Positions 52,335 through 62,297 of a stretch of DNA of 64,000 nucleotides are shown here, piece by piece. Below the pieces are notes generated by a model. That model did not search any database and had not been told where the DNA came from. It saw only the letters and a list, made by a program, of their open reading frames with translations. Source of the DNA: Mycobacterium sp. 050128 (GTDB lineage: Bacteria > Actinomycetota > Actinomycetes > Mycobacteriales > Mycobacteriaceae); assembly GCF_036409155.1 (NCBI RefSeq), contig NZ_JAZGLW010000002.1:620001-684000 (forward strand), in the 5' to 3' direction. Each line of letters opens with the position of its first letter. Position 1 is the first letter of the stretch. Made by a program: the position numbers and the translations under genes.

Positions 52335-53183
52335 ATGATGCGGCCCCAACCCCGGATCGGCGCGAGCCATCTCTCGCCGCTCGAGGAGACCGCGTTGCTC
52401 ACCCAATACGCCCGAGCGCTGGACAGCCAATGGGCGCGGCCCATTCTCGCCGACTCGCTCGCCGCGGACATCGTCGACAAGATCGACTACGACTTCGCGG
52501 GTCTCGGCATCCCGGCAAGCGTGATCTGCCAGACGGCGCTGCGCGCCAAGATGCTCGACGAGCGGGTACGCGCCTTCACCGCCGAGCACCCCGATGCCGT
52601 TGTCGTCGATCTGGGCGCCGGGCTGGACTCGGGCCCGTTTCGGGTGCAGCCGCCCGCCACCGTCGACTGGTACAGCGTCGACCTTCCGGGTGTCAGCGCG
52701 CTGCGCCGCCAGCTGTTGCCGCCCAGCAAGCGCGCCCATGTGGTGACCGCCTCGCTGGCCGACCAGAGCTGGCCCAACACCATTCCCGCCGACCGGCCGG
52801 TCATGGTGATCGCCGACGGGCTGTTCGCGTTCCTGTCCGAGCCGGTGCTGATCGCCGTCTTCCGGCGCATCACCACGTATTTCACCTCGGGCGAACTGGC
52901 CTTCAACGACTACGGCCGCATCGGCTGGTTCACCCGGCTTGCGGTGAAACTGGCCCCGCAGCGAATGTTCAGCACCGTCGGCGCCCAATGGGGTTATCCG
53001 GGGTTCGAAGACCCGCGAACGCCCGAAAAATGGAATCCGCTGCTGAAGCTCGTCGAAGAGGTCAGCCTCGCCCACGCGCCCGAGGTCGAGCTGTTTCCGG
53101 GCTGGATTCGGTTCGCCACCAAGGTTTCCGGGATGTTCGAGGTGTCGGCCCGCAAAGCGCGGATCTTGCGCTACCAGTTCTAG
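52335..53183 (+). CDS. Class I SAM-dependent methyltransferase (LCMT type)
   Basis: A 282-residue leucine-carboxyl-methyltransferase-type protein. The SAM site V-V-D-L-G-A-G-L-D-S-G-P-F-R (about 86-99) and the later V-I-A-D-G-L-F-A-F-L-S motif are clear. This large mycobacterial group includes many uncharacterised O-methyltransferases. Start taken at the first of two ATGs (52335); the ORF is open further upstream. It converges on the MerR gene with a 4-bp stop overlap. M. tuberculosis has other genes at this site. Confidence 0.82.
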   Translation: MMRPQPRIGASHLSPLEETALLTQYARALDSQWARPILADSLAADIVDKIDYDFAGLGIPASVICQTALRAKMLDERVRAFTAEHPDAVVVDLGAGLDSGPFRVQPPATVDWYSVDLPGVSALRRQLLPPSKRAHVVTASLADQSWPNTIPADRPVMVIADGLFAFLSEPVLIAVFRRITTYFTSGELAFNDYGRIGWFTRLAVKLAPQRMFSTVGAQWGYPGFEDPRTPEKWNPLLKLVEEVSLAHAPEVELFPGWIRFATKVSGMFEVSARKARILRYQF

Positions 53184-53575
53184 GCCGGATGGATGCCGCA
53201 GGTGCAGGCGTCGATCGACGGACAGGTGCAGCTCATCCCCCACTCGATGACGGCCCGCGCCCGTGCCAGCGACGCCAGCTGGTCGTCGATCTGGGCGAGT
53301 TTGGCCTCGGCCAGGGCGCGGCTGGCGGGGCGCCCCGGCGCATCGTCGGCGAACAGCAGCTGGATTTCTTCCAGCGCGAAGCCGGCGGATTTGCACAGCC
53401 GGATGACCTCGAGACGGGCCACGATCGAGTCGTCGTAGCGGCGCCGGCCCGCCAACCGCGCCGGTGACGGCAGCAACCCGATCTGCTCGTAGTAGCGCAG
53501 GGTCGTCGCGGCCACCCCGGTCGCACGCGCGACGTCGCCGATCGTGAGCGAGCGGCCGGTTGCCGCGGCAGCCAT
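53180..53575 (-). CDS. MerR family transcriptional regulator with Cys-rich C-terminus
   Basis: A 131-residue MerR protein. The winged helix (about 10-48) has L-T-I-G-D-V-A-R-A-T-G-V and T-L-R-Y-Y-E-Q-I-G-L-L; a coiled-coil dimer helix follows (about 75-110). The C-terminus ends in two C-x-C motifs (C-T-C-P-S-I-D-A-C-T-C-G-I-H), which could bind a metal or sense redox. The ATG at 53575 has GGGAGG upstream; the ORF to 53614 is less likely. It is divergent from an F420-type oxidoreductase and shares a classic MerR operator with it. Confidence 0.9.
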   Translation of the reverse strand: MAAAATGRSLTIGDVARATGVAATTLRYYEQIGLLPSPARLAGRRRYDDSIVARLEVIRLCKSAGFALEEIQLLFADDAPGRPASRALAEAKLAQIDDQLASLARARAVIEWGMSCTCPSIDACTCGIHPA

Positions 53576-53599
53576 CGAACCTCCCGGAATCCTCAGCAC

Positions 53600-53630
53600 T
53601 TGACTTCGAGTCAACTCTAAGTCGTTGACT
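53600..53630 (+). promoter_or_regulatory. MerR-type promoter and operator for the F420 oxidoreductase
   Basis: A -35 box TTGACT (53600-53605) and a -10 position TTGACT (53625-53630) flank a 19-bp spacer, the long spacing that MerR proteins unwind. The operator (53603-53622) is ACTTcGAGT-CA-ACTCtAAGT, arms identical at 8 of 9 positions when inverted. The transcription start would fall at about 53637, right at the ATG at 53638, so the mRNA is probably leaderless. Confidence 0.75.
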
Positions 53631-53637
53631 CAACACC

Positions 53638-54075
53638 ATGCACCACAACGCACTCGGCGACGCCCGCTACGCCCTGCTCCGATCTTTCCGCCGCGACGGC
53701 ATCCCCCGCGACACTCCGATCTGGTTCGCGATGGACGGCGACGCGGTGGTGTTCCGGACCAAGGTCGGCCCCAAGACCAAACGGCTGACGGCCCACCCCG
53801 ACATCGAGCTGCGGGCGTGCGACCACCGCGGCCGGGTGCGCGACGGTGCGCCGACGGTGGCCGGGCGCGCCACGCTGCTGTCGGGGGCCGAGGCGCAGCG
53901 GGCCAATCGGATCCTGCACCGGCGCTACGGCTGGCAATGGAACATCGTCCCACTGGTCAAGGTGCCGGGCGTGACCAACGTGCACCGGGATCTGGGTCTG
54001 CGGGAGAAGCTGCGCCGGGCGCGCGATCGCGGGGTCTGGGCCGACAGCGTCATCGTCCGGGTCCAGCTGTCGTAA
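53638..54075 (+). CDS. PPOX-class F420-dependent oxidoreductase family protein
   Basis: A 145-residue split-barrel protein with the group pattern R-D-T-P-I-W-F-A, F-R-T-K-V-G-P-K-T-K-R-L and W-N-I-V-P-L-V-K. Such proteins bind F420 or FMN and reduce diverse substrates. It is the sole target of the divergent MerR promoter, so it may serve detoxification of whatever inducer that regulator senses. The start ATG (M-H-H-N-A-L) has no Shine-Dalgarno and may be leaderless. Downstream lies repeat copy C. Confidence 0.83.
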   Translation: MHHNALGDARYALLRSFRRDGIPRDTPIWFAMDGDAVVFRTKVGPKTKRLTAHPDIELRACDHRGRVRDGAPTVAGRATLLSGAEAQRANRILHRRYGWQWNIVPLVKVPGVTNVHRDLGLREKLRRARDRGVWADSVIVRVQLS

Positions 54076-54151
54076 TCAGCGTGCGCCTAGGCATTCGAGT
54101 GCGCGCTGGCGGCGACGACACGCCGAGCGGTCCGGCCGTGGACGCACAGCC
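54076..54151. repeat. Interspersed palindromic element, copy C (diverged)
   Basis: The gap between the F420 oxidoreductase and convergent dnaE1 holds two degenerate 20-bp units (gtgcgc and gtgcgcgc cores 20 bp apart), a centre with gacgacacgccg (inverted relative to copies A and B) and a right arm gtggacgcacag. It is related to the elements at 19594 and 58242 but more decayed. It fills the gap from the upstream stop up to the dnaE1 stop. Confidence 0.5.
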
Positions 54152-54156
54152 GGGCG

Positions 54157-57100
54157 CTAGCTGCCCAGGCAGCCCGGGCCGAGCAGTTCCTTCAGGTCGC
54201 CCATCAGCGCCGGCGACGGCGTCACCCGCAGCGACTGATCGAGCTCCAGCGTGGTGATCCGGTCTCCACTGATCAGCCGCAGATGCACCTGGGAGGTTCC
54301 CGGATGCCGGGCCAGCACCTGCTTGAGTGCGCTCACTTTGTCGACGGTGCACTGCCGGGTGGGCAGGCTGACCGCGATCGGCCGGTTCGGCTGGGCATTG
54401 GAAAAGTCAGGCACCACAAGCTCATTGGCGATCAGCGAGATCCGGTCGTCGCGGATCGCAACCTTGGCGTTGATCAGCACCACCGCGTCGTCGACGATGT
54501 CGGCACCGTAGGCGGAGTACGCGTGCGGGAAGAACATCACCTCGATGCCACCGGTGAGGTCTTCCAATTGGGCTGACGCCCAAGGCATTCCGTTCTTGTT
54601 CACCCGCCGGTTGACCGAGGCCAGGATGCCGCCCACCCGCACCTGGGTCTCGTTGTTGACGTCGCCGTCCAGGATCGCCGGTATCTGCGTGTCCACCTGC
54701 GCGGACAACAGATGCGCCACCCCGTTGAGCGGATGTCCGGATACGTAGAGCCCCAACATTTCTCGCTCCAGGGCGAGCTTGTGCTTGTCTTCCCATTCGT
54801 CCTCGGGCACCCGGATGGTGAACACCGCGTCTCCGCCGGCATCGCCGCCGCCGAACAGGTCGTACTGGCCCATCGCCTCGGCCTTCTTGGTGCCCAGCAC
54901 CGAGTCGACGGCGTCGGTGTGCACCAGGAACAGCCCCTTGCGGGCGTGCCCCAGCGAATCGAACGCGCCGGCCTTGATCAGCGACTCGGTAACCTTCTTG
55001 TTGCACGCGGAGATGTCGATCTTGTTCAGGTAATCCGAGAAATCGGTGAATTTGCTTTTCTCGCTTCGGGTTTTGATCAGCGAGCCCACCACGTTGGCAC
55101 CGACATTGCGCACCGCGCCCAGGCCGAAGCGGATGTCCTTGCCGACCGACGCGAAGTTGACCAGAGACTCGTTGACGTCCGGCGGCAGCACCGTGATGCC
55201 GAGCTTGCGGCAGTCGGCCAGGTAGACCGCGGCTTTGTCCTTGTCGTCGCCCACCGACGTCAACAGCCCGGCCATGTACTCGGCCGGATAGTTGGCCTTC
55301 AGATACGCGGTCCAGTACGAGACCAGGCCGTAACCGGCGGCGTGCGACTTGTTGAACGCATAGCCGGCGAACGGAAGAATAGTGTCCCACAACGCTTTCA
55401 CCGCTTTTTCGGAGAAGCCGTTGGCGGTCATACCTTCGTAGAAGCCTTTGTACTCGGCCTCGAGCACCTCGAGCTTCTTCTTGCCCATCGCCTTGCGCAG
55501 CGCGTCGGCCTTACCCATCGTGTAGGAGGCGACCTTCTGGGCGATGAACATGATCTGCTCTTGATAAACGATCAAACCGTAAGTCTCGGAAAGGATTTCG
55601 CGCAGCGGTTCCTCGAGCTGCGGGTGGATCGGCTTGATCGCCTGCCGGCCGTTCTTGCGGTCGGCGTAGTCGTTGTGGGCGTTCATGCCCATCGGTCCCG
55701 GCCGGTACAGCGCCAGCACGGCGACGATGTCGTTGAATTCGGTGGGCTGCATGCGCCGCAGCAGGTCACGCATCGGCCCGCCGTCGAGCTGGAAGACACC
55801 CAGGGTGTCGCCGCGGCCCAGCAGCTCGTAGGTGGCCTTGTCGTCGAGCGGCACGGACTCCAGGTCGAGGTCAATTCCCCTGTTGGCCTTGATGTTATCC
55901 AGCGCGTCGCCGATGATCGTCAGGTTGCGCAGGCCCAGGAAATCCATCTTCAGCAGGCCGATGGCCTCACACGAGGGGTAGTCCCAGCCGGTGATGACGG
56001 CGCCGTCCTGTGGCCGCTTCCACAGCGGGATCGCCTCGGTCAGCGGCTCGCTGCTCATGATCACCGCGCAGGCGTGCACGCCGGCGTTGCGGACCAGGCC
56101 CTCCAGGCCGCGCGCCGTCTGGTAGATCGTGCGCACGTCCGGATCGGTTTCGATCAGGCTGCGAACCTCGGATGCTTCCTTGTACCGCTCGTGGTTCGGG
56201 TCGGTGATGCCGGACAACGGAATGTCCTTGGCCATGATCGGCGGTGGCAACGCCTTGGTGATCCGGTCGGCGATCGCGAACCCGGGCTGCCCGTAGTGGA
56301 TCCGTGCCGAATCCTTCAGGGCCGCTTTGGTTTTAATCGTGCCGAAGGTGATGACCTGCGCGACGCGATCGGAGCCCCACTTGTCGGCGGCGTAGCGCAC
56401 CATCTCACCGCGGCGGCGGTCGTCGAAGTCGATGTCGATATCGGGGGCCGACGGACGCTCCGGGTTGAGGAAGCGCTCGAACAGCAGACCGTGCGGAATC
56501 GGGTCGATGTTGGTGATGCCCAGCGCGTAGGCCACCAGCGAGCCCGCCGCCGAACCACGCCCCGGCCCGACCCGGATATCGATCGACTTCGCGTGGTTGA
56601 TCAGGTCGGCCACGATCAGGAAGTAGGCCGGAAAACCCTTGTCGCAGATGACCTTGATCTCGTACTCGGCCCGGTCGATGTATTCCTGGCCGACACCGGA
56701 TCCAAAGCGCCGCTGCAGGCCCGCCATCACCTCGTGGTGCAACCAGGTCGCCTGGTCGTGTCCCTCGGGCACCGGGAAGACCGGCATCCGGTCGCGCGGC
56801 GTCCACACGTCGGCGTAGGACTGCACCCGCTCGGCGATCAGCAGGGTGGAGTCGCACGCGCCGGGCACCTCGCCGTCCCAGATCTGGCGCATCTCGGCGG
56901 CCGACTTCAGGTAGTAGCCGTCGCCGTCGAACTTGAACCGGTTCGGGTCCGACAGCGTCTTGCCGGTCTGCACGCACAACAGCGCCTCGTGGTTATGGGA
57001 GGCGTCGCGGGTGACGTAGTGGCAGTCGTTGGTGGCCAGCGGCGGGATGCCCAGCTTGCGGCCGATCTCCAGCAAGCCGTCGCGGACTCGCGTCTCGATG

Positions 57101-57723
57101 GACAGCCCATGGTCCATCAGCTCGAGGAAGAAGTTGTCGGCACCGAAGATCTCGCGCCACTTGGCGGCCGACTCCAGGGCCTCGCGCTCATGCCCCAGCC
57201 GAAGACGCGTCTGCACTTCACCCGACGGGCACCCGGTGGTGGCGATGATGCCCTCGGCGTGCTCGGCGATCAGCTCGGCGTCCATGCGCGACCACTTGCC
57301 GAGCTGCCCCTCGAAGGAGGCCAACGACGACAGCTTGAACAGGTTGCGCAGGCCGGTGGCGTTTTCGGCCACCATCGTCATGTGGGTGTAGGAGCCGCTA
57401 CCCGAGACGTCGTCGGACTTCTGGCCGGGATCACCCCACAGGATCCGCTTGGTGTCGAATCGCGAGCCCGGCGCGATGTAGGCCTCGACGCCGATGATCG
57501 GCTTGATCCCGATCTTGGTCGCCGCGTTGTAGAACTCGCTGGCGCCGAACATGTTTCCGTGGTCGGTCATGCCGACCGCGGGCATTTCCAGCCGCTCCAC
57601 CTCGGCCAGCATCGGCGTGATCTTCGCGGCACCATCGAGCATCGAATACTCGGTGTGGTTGTGCAGGTGCACGAACGAGGACTCGCGGCGAACACTCGCG
57701 TGAGGAGGAATCGAACCGGTCAT
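54157..57723 (-). CDS. dnaE1: DNA polymerase III alpha subunit
   Basis: The main replicative polymerase, 1188 residues. The N-terminal PHP domain (about 15-275) retains the metal ligands, starting [12 protein letters not shown], and T-D-H-G; in mycobacteria this domain proofreads. The polymerase core has the aspartates in P-D-I-D-I-D-F-D and R-P-G-P-M-G. A beta-clamp-type Q-Y-D-L-F occurs near 975, and an OB domain lies near the end. The start M-T-G-S-I-P-P is the annotated-like ATG. Largest gene in the window. Confidence 0.96.
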   Translation of the reverse strand: MTGSIPPHASVRRESSFVHLHNHTEYSMLDGAAKITPMLAEVERLEMPAVGMTDHGNMFGASEFYNAATKIGIKPIIGVEAYIAPGSRFDTKRILWGDPGQKSDDVSGSGSYTHMTMVAENATGLRNLFKLSSLASFEGQLGKWSRMDAELIAEHAEGIIATTGCPSGEVQTRLRLGHEREALESAAKWREIFGADNFFLELMDHGLSIETRVRDGLLEIGRKLGIPPLATNDCHYVTRDASHNHEALLCVQTGKTLSDPNRFKFDGDGYYLKSAAEMRQIWDGEVPGACDSTLLIAERVQSYADVWTPRDRMPVFPVPEGHDQATWLHHEVMAGLQRRFGSGVGQEYIDRAEYEIKVICDKGFPAYFLIVADLINHAKSIDIRVGPGRGSAAGSLVAYALGITNIDPIPHGLLFERFLNPERPSAPDIDIDFDDRRRGEMVRYAADKWGSDRVAQVITFGTIKTKAALKDSARIHYGQPGFAIADRITKALPPPIMAKDIPLSGITDPNHERYKEASEVRSLIETDPDVRTIYQTARGLEGLVRNAGVHACAVIMSSEPLTEAIPLWKRPQDGAVITGWDYPSCEAIGLLKMDFLGLRNLTIIGDALDNIKANRGIDLDLESVPLDDKATYELLGRGDTLGVFQLDGGPMRDLLRRMQPTEFNDIVAVLALYRPGPMGMNAHNDYADRKNGRQAIKPIHPQLEEPLREILSETYGLIVYQEQIMFIAQKVASYTMGKADALRKAMGKKKLEVLEAEYKGFYEGMTANGFSEKAVKALWDTILPFAGYAFNKSHAAGYGLVSYWTAYLKANYPAEYMAGLLTSVGDDKDKAAVYLADCRKLGITVLPPDVNESLVNFASVGKDIRFGLGAVRNVGANVVGSLIKTRSEKSKFTDFSDYLNKIDISACNKKVTESLIKAGAFDSLGHARKGLFLVHTDAVDSVLGTKKAEAMGQYDLFGGGDAGGDAVFTIRVPEDEWEDKHKLALEREMLGLYVSGHPLNGVAHLLSAQVDTQIPAILDGDVNNETQVRVGGILASVNRRVNKNGMPWASAQLEDLTGGIEVMFFPHAYSAYGADIVDDAVVLINAKVAIRDDRISLIANELVVPDFSNAQPNRPIAVSLPTRQCTVDKVSALKQVLARHPGTSQVHLRLISGDRITTLELDQSLRVTPSPALMGDLKELLGPGCLGS

Positions 57724-57790
57724 AGGGAGGCCAGTCTATGACCGAGCACCGACGTATCCTCGGCGTGTCGCGTAGGTGTTTCTCGGGTTT

Positions 57791-58222
57791 CTATCCGTAC
57801 AACTCGACGAAGTTCTTCAGTGACTTCTCGACGTCGCCTTTGACCGCGCGCGCCGCCGCCGATCCGACCGGGCCGAACAACGCCCGACCGCCCAGCTCAA
57901 GGCGCAAACCCAGGGTCGATCCGGCACCGCTGGACCGCACGGTCAGGGTGACGCCGTATTTGGTTCCGCCCTTGCCCGAGCCCGACATCGCCACCTCATG
58001 CGGCGGGTCCCACGTGGTCACCGTCCAGGTGACGCGGTTACGCATGCCCTTGGCGCGCGCCACGCCGATGATCTGGGTGCCTTCGGCGATCTCGTCGGGC
58101 AGATCGCTGCGCCAACCTTCATGCATCGTCAGCCAGTCGCCCAGGTCCGACAGATCCGAGACGTGGTCCCACATGTCCTGCGGGGTCATCGGGACGTCGG
58201 CGGTCAGCTCCACAGCGGCCAT
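57791..58222 (-). CDS. SRPBCC family protein (Rv1546-like)
   Basis: A 143-residue START/Bet v1-like lipid-binding fold protein: [21 protein letters not shown] and a C-terminal helix near 115-140. No catalytic residues are evident; members bind hydrophobic ligands or act as polyketide cyclases. The ATG at 58222 is preferred over the TTG one codon earlier. Same strand as dnaE1 but separated by 67 bp. Confidence 0.85.
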   Translation of the reverse strand: MAAVELTADVPMTPQDMWDHVSDLSDLGDWLTMHEGWRSDLPDEIAEGTQIIGVARAKGMRNRVTWTVTTWDPPHEVAMSGSGKGGTKYGVTLTVRSSGAGSTLGLRLELGGRALFGPVGSAAARAVKGDVEKSLKNFVELYG

Positions 58223-58241
58223 CAAGCCAACCTAGCCCGGC

Positions 58242-58323
58242 TTTGAGTGCGCGCTCAGGGTTTTGACTGCGCGCGCGGGGCGGCGCGGCTCGGCGTGTCG
58301 CCGCCCTGGACGCACACTCGACG
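58242..58323. repeat. Interspersed palindromic element, copy B
   Basis: Two tandem 20-bp units (58242-58261 and 58262-58281, cores agtgcgcgc and actgcgcgc) are followed by a GC loop and the 33-bp block (58291-58323) that differs from 19642-19674 at one base. It lies between the SDR gene stop and the SRPBCC gene start on the same strand, so it may act at the 3' end of the SDR gene or in the leader of the next gene. Confidence 0.7.
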
Positions 58324-58352
58324 GGAAGGCACCCGCCGGCATCGCCGCAAGC

Positions 58353-59156
58353 TCAGTGGCTGGGGCCGCCGCGGAATCGGTTGCCGATGCGGATCGCCGG
58401 CAGCAGCAAGCTGCGCGGCGTGTACCTGCCGCCATTGCTGACGACCTTAGGCACCACGCCGGGGACGACGGTGCGCTTGCCGGACAGCATGCCGTCGATC
58501 GCCGCCTCCGCGACATCGGCCGGCGAGACTTGGGCAAGGGGCACGCTGAATCGCTTGGCGTTGGCGATCTCGGCCCACTCGGTCGGTACCGGGCCCGGGC
58601 ACAGCGCGGTGACCGACACCCCCGTGCCGTGCAGCTCTTCGTGGACGGCTTCGGAGAAGGTCTGCACGAAGGCCTTGGTCGCCGAGTACACCGCCATGAA
58701 GGGCAGCGGCTGAAACGCGGCGATCGACGCGATGTTCATCACGGCTCCGGCGCCGCGCTCGACCATGCCGGGCAGCGCCGCATGCGTGAGTTCCATCAAC
58801 ACCAGCGCATTGAGGGTGACCTCCTCGCTCTCGCGTTCGACCGGCAACTCGTGAAAGACCCCGCTGGTGCCGAAGCCGGCGCTGTTGCACAGGCCCGCGA
58901 TCGGTTCGGTGCGCAGCCGGGTCGCCAGTTTCGCCCGCGACTTGCTGTCGCTGAGGTCCAGTGGCATCACCTCGACCGCGACCGAGTGCTCCGCTCCCAC
59001 CTCGGTGGCGAGCTCGTCGAGGCGTTCGCGCCGTCGCGCGACGAGCAACAGCGGGAAGCCGCGGCGGGCCAGGCCGCGCGCGAGTTCGGCGCCGATCCCC
59101 GAGGAGGCACCGGTGATGACGACGGTCGTCTGGCTGCCGGCTTTCGGAAGGCTCAT
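58353..59156 (-). CDS. Short-chain dehydrogenase (Rv1544-like)
   Basis: A 267-residue SDR. The NAD(P) site is T-G-A-S-S-G-I-G (about 14-21) and the catalytic Y-S-A-T-K with upstream M-N-I-A-S are intact. The C-terminal V-V-P-G-V-V-P-K-V-V extension resembles the DltE/YqjQ-type SDRs. Start at the ATG at 59156, 4 bp after the Rv1543-like stop; the two form an operon. Substrate probably a hydrophobic ketone or fatty acyl derivative, unproven. Confidence 0.9.
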   Translation of the reverse strand: MSLPKAGSQTTVVITGASSGIGAELARGLARRGFPLLLVARRRERLDELATEVGAEHSVAVEVMPLDLSDSKSRAKLATRLRTEPIAGLCNSAGFGTSGVFHELPVERESEEVTLNALVLMELTHAALPGMVERGAGAVMNIASIAAFQPLPFMAVYSATKAFVQTFSEAVHEELHGTGVSVTALCPGPVPTEWAEIANAKRFSVPLAQVSPADVAEAAIDGMLSGKRTVVPGVVPKVVSNGGRYTPRSLLLPAIRIGNRFRGGPSH

Positions 59157-59160
59157 AGCG

Positions 59161-60177
59161 TCACCAGTGAATTCCGCGAGTCGCCTGCAGGAACGTCTCG
59201 CTGCGTCTGTTGAATTGTGCTGCGCTGGTGGAGTTTTCGTCACCCTTGGCGGCGGTGGAGTCGTCGAACATGGCGAACGCCCGGTTGCGCACCCGATCCA
59301 TCACGGCCGGGTTGACGGCGTCGGCGACCGCGGCGAATTGCCCGAACGGTGAGCTGGCCCGCCGCGGCCGGTGCACGATCGCGTCGGTGATCACCCCGGC
59401 CGCCTGGTCCGGCGTCAGCGCCGGGAACTTGTCGTACATCTTGGTCGGGCCGATCATCGGGGTTCGCACCAGCGCCATGTGCACCGTGGTGAATCGCACG
59501 TCGTCGTTGACGACTTCGGCTTGCAGTGCGTCGCAGAGACTGTCCAGCGCGGCCTTGCTGGCGATGTAGGCACCGAACCGCGGTGCGCGGGTCTGCACAC
59601 CGACGGACGAGACGTTGATGATGTGCCCGGAACCGCGCTCGCGCATCCCCGGGATGAACTTGAGGATGAGCTGGACGGCGCCCAGGTAGTTCAGCTGCAT
59701 CGTCCGCTGGTAGTCGTGGATCCGGTCGTAGGACAGTGCCAGCGAGCGCCGAATCGACCGGCCCGCGTTGTTGATCAGGATGTCCACTCCCCCAAGCTCA
59801 TTGAGCACTTTGTCGGCCATCGCGGCGATGGCGTCCATGTCCGAGAGATCACAGGGGTAGACGTGGGCGATGCCGCCGTCGCGTCGGATCTCAGCGGCGA
59901 CCTTCTCCAGGTTCTCCGGCGTGCGGGCCACCAGCACCACCGTCGCGCCGGCTTCGGCGATCTTCTTCGCGGCGGCCTCCCCGATGCCCGACGAACCGCC
60001 GGTGATCAGGACGGTCTTGCCGTCGACGGCTTCGCCGAGACTGTGCCCTTGCACCGCCTCGAGCAGATTCCTCAGATAGAACGGTCGATATCGCCCGGCC
60101 GAGTTCGGCGTGTTGATGATGTTGGAGACCACCGCGAATGGCTTTTCCACCAAGTTCGTCAAGTCACCAAGGTTCAT
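59161..60177 (-). CDS. SDR family fatty acyl-type reductase (Rv1543-like)
   Basis: A 338-residue SDR with an N-terminal extension (about 1-50) before the T-G-G-S-S-G-I-G site (about 59-66); the catalytic block is I-N-V-S-S...Y-I-A-S-K. The extended architecture is that of mycobacterial fatty acyl-CoA reductases in wax-ester metabolism, to which Rv1543 has been assigned. Start ATG at 60177 has AGGAGC upstream. It is divergent from glbN. Confidence 0.87.
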   Translation of the reverse strand: MNLGDLTNLVEKPFAVVSNIINTPNSAGRYRPFYLRNLLEAVQGHSLGEAVDGKTVLITGGSSGIGEAAAKKIAEAGATVVLVARTPENLEKVAAEIRRDGGIAHVYPCDLSDMDAIAAMADKVLNELGGVDILINNAGRSIRRSLALSYDRIHDYQRTMQLNYLGAVQLILKFIPGMRERGSGHIINVSSVGVQTRAPRFGAYIASKAALDSLCDALQAEVVNDDVRFTTVHMALVRTPMIGPTKMYDKFPALTPDQAAGVITDAIVHRPRRASSPFGQFAAVADAVNPAVMDRVRNRAFAMFDDSTAAKGDENSTSAAQFNRRSETFLQATRGIHW

Positions 60178-60400
60178 CGGTTGTCGCTCCTAACGGCGGA
60201 TGGTGTGACGTGGGTCATACTGCCAACCTAGGGCATGACGCGGCGGCGACGAACGGATGACCGTCACCTGAACGAGGCGAACCGTCTCACCGAGCGGCCG
60301 AAGATGCGGCTACGTGCCGGCAATCGGCTTGTTACGTCGGGCAATCCGAGCGTGATCGGGGACTAACTGAGGGGCAACGCCGCAGTGGTCCGCTGGTTAC

Positions 60401-60811
60401 ATGAAACTCTTGGCAACGTTCCACAAACCGGAGCCGACAACCATCTTCGACCGGATCGGCGGGCACGAGGCGCTCGAAGTCGTCGTCGAGGACTTCTACG
60501 TCCGGGTGCTCGCCGATGCCCAACTGGCCGGCTTCTTCACCGGAAGCAATATGAACCGCCTCAAAGGCAAGCAGATCGAGTTCTTCGCGGCCGCGCTTGG
60601 CGCACCCGATGTCTACACCGGTGCCCCGATGAAGCAAGTGCATCGGGGGCGCGGCATCACGATGCACCACTTCAACCTGGTGGCCGGGCATTTGGCCGAT
60701 GCGCTGGCCGCGGCGGGCGTCTCGCCGATGACGGTGACGGAGATTCTGAGCGTCGTCGCACCGCTCGCCCCCGAGATCGCATCGAGCGACGCCGGCACTG
60801 CCAAGCGCTGA
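60401..60811 (+). CDS. glbN: Truncated haemoglobin N
   Basis: A 136-residue group I truncated haemoglobin that detoxifies nitric oxide to nitrate. The distal Y33 (B10), Q58 (E11) and proximal H81 (F8) are in the correct positions, and the short pre-A N-terminal extension needed for fast NO dioxygenation is present. It is immediately upstream of lprI in the arrangement known for the M. tuberculosis glbN-lprI operon. The upstream 223 bp has no recognisable operator. Confidence 0.95.
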   Translation: MKLLATFHKPEPTTIFDRIGGHEALEVVVEDFYVRVLADAQLAGFFTGSNMNRLKGKQIEFFAAALGAPDVYTGAPMKQVHRGRGITMHHFNLVAGHLADALAAAGVSPMTVTEILSVVAPLAPEIASSDAGTAKR

Positions 60812-60890
60812 GCCGCACAGCGGATATGAATTCGCCGGCGCGCGGGCGTGTCGCGCCCGGCGATCGCGGCGCAGCCGGTAGTCAACACGT

Positions 60891-61514
60891 ATGAGGCCGA
60901 TCGCAGTCATCGCCGCGGCACTGATGGTGGGCGCGTGCAGCTCGCCGTCCACCCGGCCGTCCGGTTCGGGGATGCCGACCGTCACCAGCAAGCCACCGGC
61001 GTCGGTGGCGGTCGACTGCGGCAAACCCGCGAACGCCGTGCAGCAGCTGGTCTGCAGTGACCCACACCTGACCGAGCTCGACCACCGCCTGCAAACCGCC
61101 TATCAGCAAGCGCTCGCCCGCACCGGCGCCGATCCCGCCGCACTGGCGGAGGCCCAAACCGGTTGGACGACGGCCCGCGACGACTGTGCCCGCAATGTCG
61201 ATGTGCACACCTGCGTGCTGGAGGCCTATCAGACCCGGCTCGTCCAATTGGCCATCGCCGACCCCGCCACGGTGGCTCCGCCGGTCATCACCTATCACTG
61301 CCCCGCCGACGCCGGCCCGCTGACCGCCCAGTTCTACAACCAGTTCGACCCGCGCACGGCGGTGCTCAACTGGAAAGGCAACCAGGAGATTCTGTTTCTG
61401 CTGCCGTCCGGCAGCGGGGCGAGGTACGGCCGGCAGGGCTCCGAATACTGGGAGCACCAGGGCGAGGTAACAATTGACTTCAACGGCACCAAGTTCGTCT
61501 GCACCACGTCCTGA
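60891..61514 (+). CDS. lprI: LprI: lipoprotein lysozyme inhibitor
   Basis: A 207-residue lipoprotein with lipobox V-G-A-C (cysteine 16). The middle (about 40-120) is the LprI/DUF1311 type with paired cysteines at 43, 55, 99 and 108; the C-terminal part (about 135-205) resembles MliC lysozyme inhibitors (L-L-P-S-G-S-G-A-R-Y and a final cysteine). LprI of M. tuberculosis binds lysozyme. The gene follows glbN by 79 bp; the methyltransferase pair that follows is not found at this place in M. tuberculosis. Confidence 0.9.
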   Translation: MRPIAVIAAALMVGACSSPSTRPSGSGMPTVTSKPPASVAVDCGKPANAVQQLVCSDPHLTELDHRLQTAYQQALARTGADPAALAEAQTGWTTARDDCARNVDVHTCVLEAYQTRLVQLAIADPATVAPPVITYHCPADAGPLTAQFYNQFDPRTAVLNWKGNQEILFLLPSGSGARYGRQGSEYWEHQGEVTIDFNGTKFVCTTS

Positions 61515-61523
61515 TGCCCCACA

Positions 61524-62297
61524 ATGCCTAGCGTGGGCCGCACATTCGACGATCTCGTCGCAGCCGCCGATTCGGTACCCGTCGACGGCTGGGATTTCTC
61601 GTGGCTGGACGGGCGTGCCACCGAGGAACGCCCGTCCTGGGGCTACCAACAGCTGATCAGCCGTCACTTCGCAACCGTGACGGCCGCCGTGGATCTGCAG
61701 ACCGGTGGCGGCGAAGTGCTGGCCGGCGCCGGGCCGTTCCCGCCCACCATGGCGGCCGTCGAGTCCTGGCCGCCGAACATCCCGCTGGCGACCAAGCTCC
61801 TGCACCCGCGCGGCGTGGTCGTGGTGGGCACACCCGACGAGTCGGTCCTGCCGTTCGCCGATGAGGCCTTCGACCTGGTCACCAGCCGGCATCCGCACAC
61901 GCTGTTCTGGCCTGAGATCGCCCGGGTGTTACGGCCGGGCGGCACCTACCTGGCTCAACACATCGGACCCGCGACGGTGTCCGAGCTGATCGAGTACTTC
62001 ACCGGGCCACTGCCCGAAGCGTCGGATGTAAGACACCCGGACAACGAGAGCGCGGCGGCGCGGGCAGCCGGGCTGGAGATCGTCAATATGCGGCCGGAGC
62101 GCCTCCGGCAGGAGTACTTCGACATCGGCGCGGTGGTCTACGTCCTGCGCAAGGTGATCTGGTGGGTGCCGGACTTCACCGTCGAGCGCTACCGCGATCG
62201 GCTGCGCGAGCTGCACGAGCGCATCGAATCCGATGGCCCCTTCGTCGCGCATGCGACGCGGGTTCTCGTCGAGGCCCGCAAGCCGGATGTCAGCTGA
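61524..62297 (+). CDS. Class I SAM-dependent methyltransferase, copy 1 of a tandem
   Basis: A 257-residue methyltransferase. The SAM site is degenerate: V-D-L-Q-T-G-G-G-E-V-L (about 55-65) followed by L-P-F-A-D-E-A-F-D-L-V-T-S-R (about 109-122) and the V-L-R-P-G-G-T-Y motif. It begins 9 bp after lprI and overlaps the second copy by 11 bp. The two proteins are clearly paralogous along their whole length. Substrate unknown. A GTG at 61533 is an alternative start. Confidence 0.83.
   Translation: MPSVGRTFDDLVAAADSVPVDGWDFSWLDGRATEERPSWGYQQLISRHFATVTAAVDLQTGGGEVLAGAGPFPPTMAAVESWPPNIPLATKLLHPRGVVVVGTPDESVLPFADEAFDLVTSRHPHTLFWPEIARVLRPGGTYLAQHIGPATVSELIEYFTGPLPEASDVRHPDNESAAARAAGLEIVNMRPERLRQEYFDIGAVVYVLRKVIWWVPDFTVERYRDRLRELHERIESDGPFVAHATRVLVEARKPDVS

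Noticed and set aside
54712..57741. 1009-codon ORF on the plus strand opposite dnaE1
   Set aside because: Dense V/R/G/Q composition typical of antisense reading of GC-rich coding DNA; dnaE1 on the other strand is unmistakable.
60837..60862. Terminator between glbN and lprI
   Set aside because: Only a 6-bp stem without a T-run, and the two genes are expected to be cotranscribed.
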